From Caulobacter sp. (lineage in GTDB: Bacteria; Pseudomonadota; Alphaproteobacteria; Caulobacterales; Caulobacteraceae): DNA of 38,356 nt. The position numbers and the translations under genes are program-made. The stretch's first letter is position 1. Every line of letters starts with the position of its first letter. The stretch is taken from assembly GCA_017744495.1 (NCBI GenBank), contig JAGIBE010000212.1, positions 1-38,356 of the forward strand. The letters run 5' to 3'. Under the pieces are notes generated by a model. The model saw only the letters and a program-made list of their open reading frames with translations. It was not told the origin of the DNA and made no database searches. This document shows positions 6,761 through 14,448 of this stretch, one piece after another.

Positions 6761-8143
6761 ATGAGGCTGCTGTCGAAGGGCGATCGCAACACCAAGGGCG
6801 GCGTCAAGCCGGTCATGCTGGCCGCCGAGAACGACCGTCCCGAGGGCGAGAGCGATCGCCTCGTCGAAACTACCCAGGCCATCGGCGTCCGGTACGAGAC
6901 CATCCACGGCGGGCTGGACAGCATCAGCCGCGTGGTCGAGCACCTGCGCGCGATCGAGCCGCTGCTGTCGGAAATTCGCGCTCCGGTCGCCGAAGAGTTC
7001 GAAGCCCGTCGCGCCGAGCACGCCGAGCTGATCGCCCTGCGCGCCGCTCACGAGCAGGCCGCCCGCCAACTGGCCGCCGCCCAGGCCGAGGAGCGCGACC
7101 TGTCGGCCAAGCTGGCCGCCTCCGAGGCGGCGCTGGTCGAGTCGGAGGCCCGCCGTCAGTCGCTGGACGTCGCCCTCGAGGACAGCGCCCTGGAGATCGA
7201 CCGCCTGCGCAACGGCCTGCAGCAGTCGGAGCTGAAGGTCGGCGGCCTGGAAGCCGCCCTGCGCGACGCCACCAGCCGCGCGGAGCATCTGGCGCAGGAC
7301 GTCGAGACCCTGCGCGTCCAGACCCAGGATATCGACGCCCGCCGTGGCGAGGCCGAAGCCTTCCTGGCCGCCGCCAAGCAGCAGTCCGCCCTGCAGGTCG
7401 AAGAGCTGGGCACCCTGAAGAAGCGTCTCGAACAGGCCGGCGCCGACGTGGCCCGCCTGTCGCGCATCGAGACCGAACTGGAAGCCCAGGTCGCCGCTGA
7501 ACGCGCCCGCGTCCTGGCCGCCGAGAACGCCCTGACCACGGTCCAGGCCGACAGCGCCCGTACGATCCGTGGCCTTGAGGCCCAGGTCGAATCGGGCCGC
7601 GCCGAGGTGCTGGCCCTGCAGACCCGTCTGGAGACCGCCACGGGCCGCGCCGACAAGCTGGAAGAGATGAACGGCCAGATCTCGGCCCGCCTCAACGACT
7701 CCAGCGCTCAGCAACAGGCCGTCGAGCGTCGGGCCGGCGACCTGAACGTCGCCCTGGAGCGCGCCCTGGAACGGGTCCGCAATCTGGAAGACGAGGTCGA
7801 GGATCTGCGCGGCCGGCACGCCGGCGTCGACACCGCCCGCGCCGCCGCGATCGAGCGCGCCGACCAGCTGGCCAAGACCGTCGGGGCCCACGAAAAGGCG
7901 CTCAAGCGCGCCGAGGAACGCGCCGCCCAGCTGCGCACGCGCTTCGAAGCCCTGCAGGCGTCGGAAGACGAGACCCGTCGCGTCCACGACGAGAAGATCG
8001 CCGAGCTGCAGACGGAGATCGAACGGCTCCGCTCAGAGGCCGCTCTGGCCGAAGGCGCCCTGGAATCGGCCCGTCGCGACCGTTCGCGCCTGCAGATGGC
8101 CCTGCTGGGCGCCACCAGCGACGACGTTCAAGCGGCCGGCTGA
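6761..8143 (+). CDS. creS: Crescentin (CreS), intermediate-filament-like cell-curvature protein
   Basis: 460 residues, almost entirely heptad-rich coiled coil after a short basic N-terminal segment (MRLLSKGDRNTKGG). The rod runs from about residue 35 to the end, rich in Ala, Glu, Arg and Leu, and finishes RDRSRLQMALLGA. Length, the N-terminal MRLLSK motif and rod segments such as EEFEARRAEHAEL and GRADKLEEMNGQISARL agree with my recollection of Caulobacter crescentin (457 residues). Crescentin forms membrane-attached filaments along the inner curve of the cell and biases wall growth. I chose the ATG at 6761; a GTG three codons upstream (6752) overlaps the AAGGTGGG ribosome site. The gene is preceded by 230 noncoding bases and ends 8 bases from a convergent gene, so it is monocistronic. 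A generic coiled-coil protein is the alternative. Confidence 0.88.
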   Translation: MRLLSKGDRNTKGGVKPVMLAAENDRPEGESDRLVETTQAIGVRYETIHGGLDSISRVVEHLRAIEPLLSEIRAPVAEEFEARRAEHAELIALRAAHEQAARQLAAAQAEERDLSAKLAASEAALVESEARRQSLDVALEDSALEIDRLRNGLQQSELKVGGLEAALRDATSRAEHLAQDVETLRVQTQDIDARRGEAEAFLAAAKQQSALQVEELGTLKKRLEQAGADVARLSRIETELEAQVAAERARVLAAENALTTVQADSARTIRGLEAQVESGRAEVLALQTRLETATGRADKLEEMNGQISARLNDSSAQQQAVERRAGDLNVALERALERVRNLEDEVEDLRGRHAGVDTARAAAIERADQLAKTVGAHEKALKRAEERAAQLRTRFEALQASEDETRRVHDEKIAELQTEIERLRSEAALAEGALESARRDRSRLQMALLGATSDDVQAAG

Positions 8144-8151
8144 ACCCTGCC

Positions 8152-9060
8152 CTACCGCACCGGCGTCGCGGTCTCGAGTTTGGGAACGGCGGCGGGGAGC
8201 GGCGTATCGGGCGCCAGTGACGCCTCCTCGCTCGACAGGCGGTCGAACACCGCCGGCGGCTGCTTGGCCAGCGAGTCCCTCAGCCGCTCCATCGGCGCCT
8301 GACTCTCCGTGACCCGGCCGCTCCTCGGGCGGTCGATGTCGAGCGTGAGCAGCAGGGAAATCACCAACAGGATGTAGAGGAACGCGGTCGCCCCGCGCCC
8401 CTCGGTCTTGTTCGCGCCCGCGAAGCCCAGCACGCCGGCCGAGGTGATCACATAGATGAACAGCACGAAGAACACCGCGCTCGGCACCCGGGCCAGGCGC
8501 GCGGCCTTCCGCGCGGCGTCGAGGTCGATCAGGTTGTTCATCGAGTCCAGATAGGCGCTGGAGAAATCCAGGCCCTTGATCGACGGCCAGGCGGCGCGCG
8601 TCGCCGTCCAAAGATCGGTCAGCATCTGGTCGTTCTTGGCCAGCAACGGCGGGACGTCCTTGATGTTCGCCTTGGCCAGGATGATGCGGTTGTCGGTATA
8701 ATCCACCAGCATCTTGCTGATGCGGGCGCGATCGACGGGCTCCAGCATCTGGGTGCGCAGATAGGTCGTGCCGATGGCGTTGGCCTCCTGCACCACCAGC
8801 TGCCGCCGAGCCTCGAAGCGGTCCACGGCCAGCGAGAAGGTGAAGCCCATCAGCAGGGCCAGCAGGCCCAGGGTGGCCGAGACGATATAGGTGTCGCCGC
8901 CGTCATCGTCGTCCCCGGCGCGCTTGGCTTTCTTCGCCCTCGCGGCGACGCCGTTCAGCCATTCGCCGAGGGTCGAGGCCAGGAACATCGCGATCAGCAG
9001 AGCCAAGCCGACCTGCCAGGGCGCGGCGGTTTCCAGCCAGGTTCCGAAAGCGTCGATCAT
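8152..9060 (-). CDS. DUF4239 (bestrophin-like) inner-membrane protein
   Basis: 302 residues. Four hydrophobic segments are visible: about 15-32, 63-85, and two near the end of the core (PSAVFFVLFIYVITSAGVL and FLYILLVISLLLTLDI). A soluble helical stretch of about 100 residues separates the two hairpins. The motif EANAIGTTYLR after the second membrane helix and the closing LDIDRPRSG match the DUF4239 family, which is remotely like bestrophin anion channels. Transport function is not shown. The ATG at 9060 is preferred over an upstream GTG-type extension because GAGGAA lies 7 bases upstream and the protein then starts just before the first membrane helix. The C-terminal ~45 residues are low-complexity and variable. 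Confidence 0.8.
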   Translation of the reverse strand: MIDAFGTWLETAAPWQVGLALLIAMFLASTLGEWLNGVAARAKKAKRAGDDDDGGDTYIVSATLGLLALLMGFTFSLAVDRFEARRQLVVQEANAIGTTYLRTQMLEPVDRARISKMLVDYTDNRIILAKANIKDVPPLLAKNDQMLTDLWTATRAAWPSIKGLDFSSAYLDSMNNLIDLDAARKAARLARVPSAVFFVLFIYVITSAGVLGFAGANKTEGRGATAFLYILLVISLLLTLDIDRPRSGRVTESQAPMERLRDSLAKQPPAVFDRLSSEEASLAPDTPLPAAVPKLETATPVR

Positions 9061-9123
9061 CGGGCGTTCCTCGGCGGGACGAAGTCGTCGCCGAGTTTTC
9101 GATGCGGAGCCGGTGTTCACCAT

Positions 9124-9158
9124 GGGGCGAAACCCTGGAGCGCCTGGTTCTTCGCCCC
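9124..9158 (-). terminator. Hairpin downstream of the SRPBCC gene
   Basis: GGGGCGAA (9124-9131) and TTCGCCCC (9151-9158) form a perfect 8-bp stem around 19 bases. It lies between the SRPBCC stop and the DUF4239 start, both minus-strand genes. A U-rich stretch (GATTTTCT) follows only on the plus strand, so the direction of any termination is unclear. Confidence 0.4.
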
Positions 9159-9210
9159 GATTTTCTCCCGCGCCCGAGGGCGGAGCCCGCCTTGGACTTC
9201 GCCGGCGTCT

Positions 9211-9738
9211 TTAGGGCGCCTTGCCCGTTTCGACATAGGCCTTGAGACGGTCGAGCTGCTCGCCCAACACGCCGTCGACGCCCGGCGCGATCTTGTCGAG
9301 CCCGCCTCGCATATAGCCGCCGACGTCATAGGTCTGGGTCAGGGTGGTCTTGCCGTCCTTCTCCGCCAGGACCCAGCCCAGGTGGCCAGTCGCGCCGGAC
9401 ATCTGCAGCGGCCCCAGGGCGCCGTAAAGCCTGAGAGCTTGGCCGGGCTGGGCGTAGACCACGGTCATGTGCATCACCGAGCCGCCGTTCGGCAGCTTCT
9501 CGCAGAAACAGCCGCCGGCCATCGGGGCCAGGGACAGGTTGGCGGCCGAGCCCGACCAGGTGTGATCCTTGTTCCACCACTGCGACGGCTGGGCCAGGGC
9601 CGCGTAGACCTTGTCGGCCGGCGCGTTGACCACCGCCACGCGTTTGACCTCGAAGCCGTTCGGCTGGGCGTCGACGACCTCGGCGTGGGCGGCGGTGGCC
9701 ACCAGGGTCAGCGCGGCGGCGATCAGCAGGCGTTTCAT
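9211..9738 (-). CDS. Secreted SRPBCC (START/Bet v1-like) protein
   Basis: 175 residues. A signal peptide (MKRLLIAAALTLVATAAHA) precedes a single SRPBCC domain, seen in VNAPADKVYAALAQPSQWW near the start, a central sheet, and the long C-terminal helix (GVLGEQLDRLKAYVET). This fold makes a hydrophobic cavity for lipid-like or aromatic ligands. Export is less usual for the family and suggests periplasmic ligand binding. Two cysteines (GGCFCEK) could form a disulfide or bind metal. The strong GGGGAGGG ribosome site supports the ATG at 9738. Ligand unknown. murI ends 77 bases upstream on the same strand. Confidence 0.8.
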   Translation of the reverse strand: MKRLLIAAALTLVATAAHAEVVDAQPNGFEVKRVAVVNAPADKVYAALAQPSQWWNKDHTWSGSAANLSLAPMAGGCFCEKLPNGGSVMHMTVVYAQPGQALRLYGALGPLQMSGATGHLGWVLAEKDGKTTLTQTYDVGGYMRGGLDKIAPGVDGVLGEQLDRLKAYVETGKAP

Positions 9739-9814
9739 TGGGTGAGCCCTCCCCTTTAGCGGAAGGGTGACTCCAGCGGGGCCAGCGTCAAGCCTCGCTC
9801 GCCCCCAAGCGGCC

Positions 9815-10666
9815 CTAAGCCGCCTCGAAGGCTAGCGGGCCGCCCCAGAAGCTCTGGACCAGGGCGTTCTGCGGGCCGGGTTTGCCGGTGGTCAGGAAAC
9901 GCCGCCCGCCGCCGGTTCCCGGATCGAACTCCGGATGGCGCTGCAGGTAGAGCTCCAGGGCGTCGGCGGTCGAGGCCGGCTGGTGGATCACCGGCGTGCC
10001 GGCCGGCAGGGCGGCGCGGAAGATGTCGGCGATGATCTCGTAGTGGGTGCAACCCAGCACCGCGCGGTCGGGATAGCGGCCGATGCGGGTCTTCAGCGCC
10101 TGGACATAACCGTCGACCGCCTTGGCCAGATCCACGACTCCGGCGTCGGCCTCGATCATCGGCACCAGGTCCGGACAGGGCTGGGAGAAGACCGCGATGT
10201 CCTGCTTGCGCTTGTCGATCTCGATCTCGTAGACGCGCGAATTGGTCGTGCCCTGCGTCGAGAACACGCCCAGCACGTCCAGCTGCTCGACCTTGTCGCC
10301 GCGCCGCTCGGCCTCATGCTCCCACGGAAGACCCGTGGCGGCCTCAATGGTCGGCACGATGATGCCCAGCACGTTGATCGGCCGGCCCAGTTGTTTGCGA
10401 TAGCCGGGCAGCCAGGTCTGCTGCAGGCGGCGCAGGGCGATGGCCGAGGCGGTGTTGCAGGCCAGGACCACGAGGCTGGCGCCGGTGTCGAACAGGCGCT
10501 CGCAGCCGGCCTTGGTCAGCGCGACGACCTCCTCGCCGGGCCGCCCGCCATAGGGGGCGTTGGCCTGGTCGGCCAGATAGGTGAAGTCCGCCTGGGGCAG
10601 ACGGTTCACGAGGGCGCGGTGGACCGTGAGGCCGCCCACGCCGGAGTCGAAGACGCCGATGGACAT
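9815..10666 (-). CDS. murI: Glutamate racemase MurI
   Basis: 283 residues. MurI converts L- to D-glutamate in the cytoplasm for the second residue of the peptidoglycan stem peptide. The two catalytic cysteines are C70 (ACNTAS) and C206 (GCTHYE). The N-terminal FDSGVGG (6-12) and the DQANAPYG segment are also characteristic. The enzyme is somewhat longer than E. coli-type cores because of an insert around residues 115-160 (HEAERRGDKVEQLD and DKRKQD), which some alphaproteobacterial forms also carry. It is transcribed divergently from the Dcp-type peptidase across a 227-base gap. Confidence 0.95.
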   Translation of the reverse strand: MSIGVFDSGVGGLTVHRALVNRLPQADFTYLADQANAPYGGRPGEEVVALTKAGCERLFDTGASLVVLACNTASAIALRRLQQTWLPGYRKQLGRPINVLGIIVPTIEAATGLPWEHEAERRGDKVEQLDVLGVFSTQGTTNSRVYEIEIDKRKQDIAVFSQPCPDLVPMIEADAGVVDLAKAVDGYVQALKTRIGRYPDRAVLGCTHYEIIADIFRAALPAGTPVIHQPASTADALELYLQRHPEFDPGTGGGRRFLTTGKPGPQNALVQSFWGGPLAFEAA

Positions 10667-10893
10667 GGCCCTGGCTTACCGCGCCCTCGCCCGCCCGTCC
10701 ACGCGGCCTGTTCGAGATTTCGGCGCCGATTCCGTGCAGCCGTCCACGCGCACGAACCGATCCTGCTTGAGCGGGGCCGCGCGAATTCCTGTCGGAGATT
10801 TCATCTTCCGTGGGACGAATTCCGCGCGAAAGCGCTTACCTGACGACCACGCGACGCTTTAGGGTTCAGCTTCCCATTCGCCGGAGACCCGCC

Positions 10894-13029
10894 GTGAAGC
10901 GTCGTTCCTTCCTCGCCGCCGCCAGCGCGACCGCCTTGATGCCCATGATCGCTAAAGCCGCCACCCCCGCCGCCGCTTCTGGAAATCCCCTGCTGGCCCA
11001 ATGGACCGGCCCTCACGGCGGCCTGCCGCCGCTGGACAAGGTCAAGCCCGAGCTGTTCGCCTCGGCCTTCGAGGCCGCCATGGCCGAGCAGCGCCAGGAA
11101 ATCTTCGCCCTGACCGCCAAGCGCTCGGCGCCGACCTTCGAGACCATCCTGGCGGCCTATCAGGACTCCGGCCGAACCCTGGGCCGGGTCGGCGCCCTGT
11201 TCGGCGTCTTCACCTCGACCATGAACGACGCGGCCATGCAGAAGGTCGAGGCCGAGAGCACGCCGAAGCTGGCCGCGTTCAGCGACGAGATCATCCAGAA
11301 CGAGCAGCTGTTCGCCCGCATCAAGGCCGTCTACGACGCCCGCGAGACCGCGAACCTGACGCCTGAGCAGAAACGCCTGACCTGGGTGATCTACAATTCC
11401 TTCGCCCGCCAGGGCGCGGCGCTGGACGCCGCCAAGAAGGCGCGCCTGGGGCAGATCAACCAGGCGCTGGCCAGCCTCTACACCAAGTTCAGCCAGAACG
11501 AACTCGCCGACGAGGAGGGCTACACCCTGGAGCTGGGCGAGGGCGACCTGGCCGGCCTGCCGGACTCGGTGAAGGCCGGCGCGGCGGCCGCCGCCGAAGA
11601 GAAGGGCCTGAAGGGCAAGTGGTTGATTACCAACACCCGCTCGTCCATGGAGCCCTTCCTGGTCTATTCCGACCGCCGCGATCTGCGCGAGAAGGGCTGG
11701 AGGATGTGGGTGTCGCGCGGCGACAACAACGACGCCCACGACAACAAGGCGGTGATCACCGACATCCTCAAGCTCCGCGCCGAGAAGGCCCAGCTGCTGG
11801 GCTTCCCGACCTACGCCCACTGGATCACCGACGACCAGATGGCCAAGACCCCGGACGCGGCCATGGACCTGATGATGCAGGTCTGGAAGCCCGCCGTGGC
11901 GCGGGTGCACGAGGAAGTGGCCGACATGCAGAAGGTGGCCGACGCGGAAGGCGCGACCTTCAAGATCGCCCCCTGGGACTATCGCCACTACGCCGAGAAG
12001 GTGCGCAAGGCGCGCTATGACCTCGATCAGAACGCGGTGAAGCCCTACCTGCAGCTGGAGAAGCTGCGCGAGGCCATCCACTGGGCGGCGGGCCAGCTCT
12101 ACGGTTTCACCTTCACCCAGATCAAGGACGTGCCGGTCTGCCATCCGGACGTGCGCGTCTGGGAGGTGACCAAGGGCGGGCAGCGCGTGGGCCTATGGTA
12201 CTTCGACCCCTACGCTCGGGCCGGCAAGCAGTCGGGCGCCTGGATGAGCGAGTACCGCACCCAGGAGAAGTTCCGTGGGGTGATCACCCCGATCGTCTCC
12301 AACAACTGCAACTTCGTGAAGGGCAAGCCCGGCGAGCCGGTGCTGATCTCGTGGGACGACGCCTCGACCATGTTCCACGAGTTTGGCCACGCCTTGCACG
12401 GCCTGAACTCGGACGTGAACTATCCGGGCTTGGCCGGCACCAATGTGGCGCGCGACTTCGTCGAGTTCCCCAGCCAGCTGAACGAGCACTGGCTGCCGAC
12501 CAAGCCGGTGCTGACCCAGTTCGCCGTCCACTACCAGACCGGCAAGCCGATCCCCGACGAGCTGGTGGCCAAGATCGAGAAGGCCAAGACCTTCAACCAG
12601 GGTTTCGCCACCGTCGAGTACCTGGCCTCGGCCATCTACGACATGAAGATCCACCTGGCGGCCAAGGGCCAGGCCATCGATCCGGCCGAGTTCGAGAAGA
12701 CGGCCATGGCCGAGATCGGCCTGCCGTCCGAGATCGTCATGCGCCACCGGCCCACCCAGTTCGGCCACATCTTCTCGGGCGACGGCTATTCGGCCGGCTA
12801 CTACGACTACATCTGGGCCGACACCCTGACCGCCGACGCGGCCGAGGCCTTCGAGGAGGCCCCCGGCGGCTTCTACGACAAGGCCGTGGCCAAGCGCCTG
12901 CACGACGACATCATGAGCGTGGGCAACACCATCGACGCGGGCGAGGCCTTCCGCCGCTTCCGCGGCCGCGACGTGAAGATCGGCGCCCTGATGCGCAACC
13001 GCGGTTTCCCGGTTCCGCCGGGGGCGTAG
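10894..13029 (+). CDS. dcp: M3-family zinc peptidase, Dcp-like (peptidyl-dipeptidase), Tat-exported
   Basis: 711 residues from a GTG at 10894. M3 peptidases cleave short peptides; Dcp removes C-terminal dipeptides. The zinc motif HEFGH is at residues 495-499, inside MFHEFGHALHGLNS, with the downstream family segment ARDFVEFPSQLNEHW. The N-terminus (KRRSFLAAASATALMPMIAKAA) looks like a twin-arginine signal, so the enzyme probably works in the periplasm, unlike cytoplasmic E. coli OpdA. The GTG was chosen because GGAG lies 7 bases upstream and the protein then begins with the signal peptide; an in-frame ATG at 10810 would bury it. Oligopeptidase A is the alternative name within M3. Confidence 0.9.
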   Translation: MKRRSFLAAASATALMPMIAKAATPAAASGNPLLAQWTGPHGGLPPLDKVKPELFASAFEAAMAEQRQEIFALTAKRSAPTFETILAAYQDSGRTLGRVGALFGVFTSTMNDAAMQKVEAESTPKLAAFSDEIIQNEQLFARIKAVYDARETANLTPEQKRLTWVIYNSFARQGAALDAAKKARLGQINQALASLYTKFSQNELADEEGYTLELGEGDLAGLPDSVKAGAAAAAEEKGLKGKWLITNTRSSMEPFLVYSDRRDLREKGWRMWVSRGDNNDAHDNKAVITDILKLRAEKAQLLGFPTYAHWITDDQMAKTPDAAMDLMMQVWKPAVARVHEEVADMQKVADAEGATFKIAPWDYRHYAEKVRKARYDLDQNAVKPYLQLEKLREAIHWAAGQLYGFTFTQIKDVPVCHPDVRVWEVTKGGQRVGLWYFDPYARAGKQSGAWMSEYRTQEKFRGVITPIVSNNCNFVKGKPGEPVLISWDDASTMFHEFGHALHGLNSDVNYPGLAGTNVARDFVEFPSQLNEHWLPTKPVLTQFAVHYQTGKPIPDELVAKIEKAKTFNQGFATVEYLASAIYDMKIHLAAKGQAIDPAEFEKTAMAEIGLPSEIVMRHRPTQFGHIFSGDGYSAGYYDYIWADTLTADAAEAFEEAPGGFYDKAVAKRLHDDIMSVGNTIDAGEAFRRFRGRDVKIGALMRNRGFPVPPGA

Positions 13030-13039
13030 AACTACGATC

Positions 13040-13107
13040 GGGGACACACACTCATCCCAGGGTCTTCGCCAAGACAGGCGCGGGTCGTTGAATGAGTGTG
13101 TGTCCCC
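13040..13107. repeat. REP/MITE-like palindromic element
   Basis: A perfect 16-base inverted repeat, GGGGACACACACTCAT (13040-13055) and ATGAGTGTGTGTCCCC (13092-13107), encloses 36 bases. The interior has a smaller hairpin, GTCTT-CGCC-AAGAC. It starts 10 bases after the peptidase stop. The size and nested stem resemble extragenic palindromes mobilised by REP-associated transposases. It may also terminate transcription. Only one copy is present in this window. Confidence 0.7.
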
Positions 13108-13142
13108 AGCCGTTGCCCGGCCCTCCTTTTCGATCGATTTTA

Positions 13143-13214
13143 GATATATCGAAAAACGGTCTTGACGCCCGGCCAATCCGATATATCTGTAAGCCGTCAA
13201 TTCGATATAACGAA
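13143..13214 (+). promoter_or_regulatory. Three GATATA-type operator repeats at the PadR promoter
   Basis: Perfect palindromes GATATATC occur at 13143-13150 and 13180-13187. A third, related site TTCGATATAACGAA (13201-13214) is palindromic at 12 of 14 positions. Centres are about 37 and 24 bases apart. A -35-like TTGACG (13162-13167) lies between the first two, and the second covers the expected -10. The arrangement predicts autorepression by the PadR protein encoded 19 bases downstream. Confidence 0.6.
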
Positions 13215-13232
13215 ACAGGATCTAAAATCGAC

Positions 13233-13808
13233 ATGTTTGGACGTCATCATTCCCACCACGGCCGCCACGGCGGTCATCACGGCGCGCATTTCGGCCGCCA
13301 TCCGTTCGGCTTCCACAGTCACGAGGGCCATCATCGTCGGGGCGGCCGCATGGGCCGGTTCTTCGATCACGGCGACCTGCGCCTGGTCGTGCTGAAGCTG
13401 ATCGCCGACAAGCCCAGCCACGGCTATGAGCTGATCAAGGCCGTCGAGACCGCCGCCGGCGGCGCCTACACTCCGAGCCCGGGCGTGATCTATCCGACCC
13501 TGACCCTGCTGGAAGAGCTGGGCTACGTCACCGCGGCCGACGCCGGCGGCGGCAAGAAGCTCTACACGATCACCGACGAGGGCCAGGCGTTCCTGGAAAG
13601 CAACAGTCAGCCGGTCCACGGCTTGTTCGCGCGGATGGCCGAGGCCGCCGCCCAAAGCGCCGCCTTCTCGCCGCAGATCATGCGGGCCCGCGAGAACCTC
13701 AAGACCGCCCTGCGCCTGAAACTGACCTCCGGCTCGTTGACCCCCGAACAGGTCGCCGCCATCGCCAAGGTCATGGACGACGCGGCCGCCGCCATCGAAG
13801 GAGTCTGA
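13233..13808 (+). CDS. PadR-family regulator with His-rich N-terminus (YqjI/NfeR-like)
   Basis: 191 residues. The N-terminal tail has 13 histidines within residues 5-34 with many glycines. A PadR winged helix follows (about 41-125: FFDHGDLRLVVLKLI, SHGYELIKAVE, YTPSPGVIYPTL, GGGKKLYTIT), then a C-terminal helical dimer segment. The same order and near-identical motifs are known in E. coli YqjI (NfeR), a nickel- and iron-responsive repressor of a ferric-siderophore reductase whose Cys/His-rich tail binds metal. A metal-sensing role is therefore likely but inferred. The ATG at 13233 is chosen because it starts the tail directly after the operator cluster; AGGA lies about 12 bases upstream. DUF2218 follows after 3 bases. 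Confidence 0.85.
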   Translation: MFGRHHSHHGRHGGHHGAHFGRHPFGFHSHEGHHRRGGRMGRFFDHGDLRLVVLKLIADKPSHGYELIKAVETAAGGAYTPSPGVIYPTLTLLEELGYVTAADAGGGKKLYTITDEGQAFLESNSQPVHGLFARMAEAAAQSAAFSPQIMRARENLKTALRLKLTSGSLTPEQVAAIAKVMDDAAAAIEGV

Positions 13809-13811
13809 GCC

Positions 13812-14150
13812 ATGCAGAGCCATGCTCGTCTGAACACCGAGAAGGCCACGCGCTATATGATCCAGCTGGCCAAGCACTGGGGTCACAGGTTCGAGGTGAC
13901 GTACGACGACGTCTCGGCCCTGATCCCGCTGCCGCTGGGGACCTGCAGCATGCTGGCCGACCCCGAGGGCCTGGACGTCACGATCGAGGCGGCCGACCTG
14001 GAGGGCCTGGCCCGTCTGGAGGACGTCGTCGCCGAGCACCTGCTGCGCTTCGCCTTCCGCGAGCCGGTCAAGCGCCTGGGTTGGACCCGGGCCTGGGAGG
14101 CCGGCCGCATCGATCCGCCCGCCCTCCGGATCAACGGGGTTTCGCTCTAG
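13812..14150 (+). CDS. DUF2218 protein, probable partner of the PadR regulator
   Basis: 112 residues, with no signal peptide or membrane helix. The motif order (ARLNTEKATRYMIQLAKHWGHRF, then ALIPLPLGTCSMLADPEGL, then EDVVAEHLLRFAFREP and GWTR) matches DUF2218, a small alpha/beta domain of unknown function. In other proteobacteria I recall it next to YqjI-like PadR genes and siderophore-interacting reductases, which would give it a role in iron or nickel handling. Here no reductase is adjacent. The ATG is 3 bases after the regulator stop, so the two are translated from one mRNA. Confidence 0.82.
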   Translation: MQSHARLNTEKATRYMIQLAKHWGHRFEVTYDDVSALIPLPLGTCSMLADPEGLDVTIEAADLEGLARLEDVVAEHLLRFAFREPVKRLGWTRAWEAGRIDPPALRINGVSL

Positions 14151-14284
14151 GGTAAGTCCCTGGAGCGAAGTCCTCGTCACGTTTTTGAGATCGTCCTGGA
14201 ACGGTCAGTCAAACTGGCTTGCGCGCGTCCCGAAACGGGGTTTTGATCCGACTCAAGCTCCAGTAGAGAGCTCAGGAGGAAACC

Positions 14285-14422
14285 ATGGTTCATGGAGTTC
14301 GCGGCGTTGCGTATCGCGCGCGCCAGGACGGCCGTCCGGGCCGGCTTGGCTGGCTTCTGGCGATTTCCGCCGTCAATCTCTTGCTTTGGAGCGGCGTGAT
14401 CGCCCTGATCGCGCGCTCCTAG
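14285..14422 (+). CDS. Small single-pass membrane protein (45 residues)
   Basis: The frame starts at an ATG (14285) preceded by the strong ribosome site AGGAGG (14275-14280) and ends with TAG at 14420-14422. The first 20 residues are basic (MVHGVRGVAYRARQDGRPGR). Residues 21-42 are hydrophobic (LGWLLAISAVNLLLWSGVIA), and the C-terminus is LIARS. The positive-inside rule predicts N-terminus in the cytoplasm. No family is recognised. A short CCCG-AAA-CGGG stem followed by GTTTT (14229-14244) lies just upstream and may end the PadR/DUF2218 transcript, so this gene probably has its own promoter. Confidence 0.6.
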   Translation: MVHGVRGVAYRARQDGRPGRLGWLLAISAVNLLLWSGVIALIARS

Positions 14423-14448
14423 CCCGCCTCCCAACCTGATCGGCGACG

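Noticed and set aside
10667-10893. Direct repeat CGTCCACGCG (10696 and 10741) in the murI-dcp gap
   Set aside because: Short, GC-rich and only two copies 45 bases apart; chance cannot be excluded and no function is indicated.
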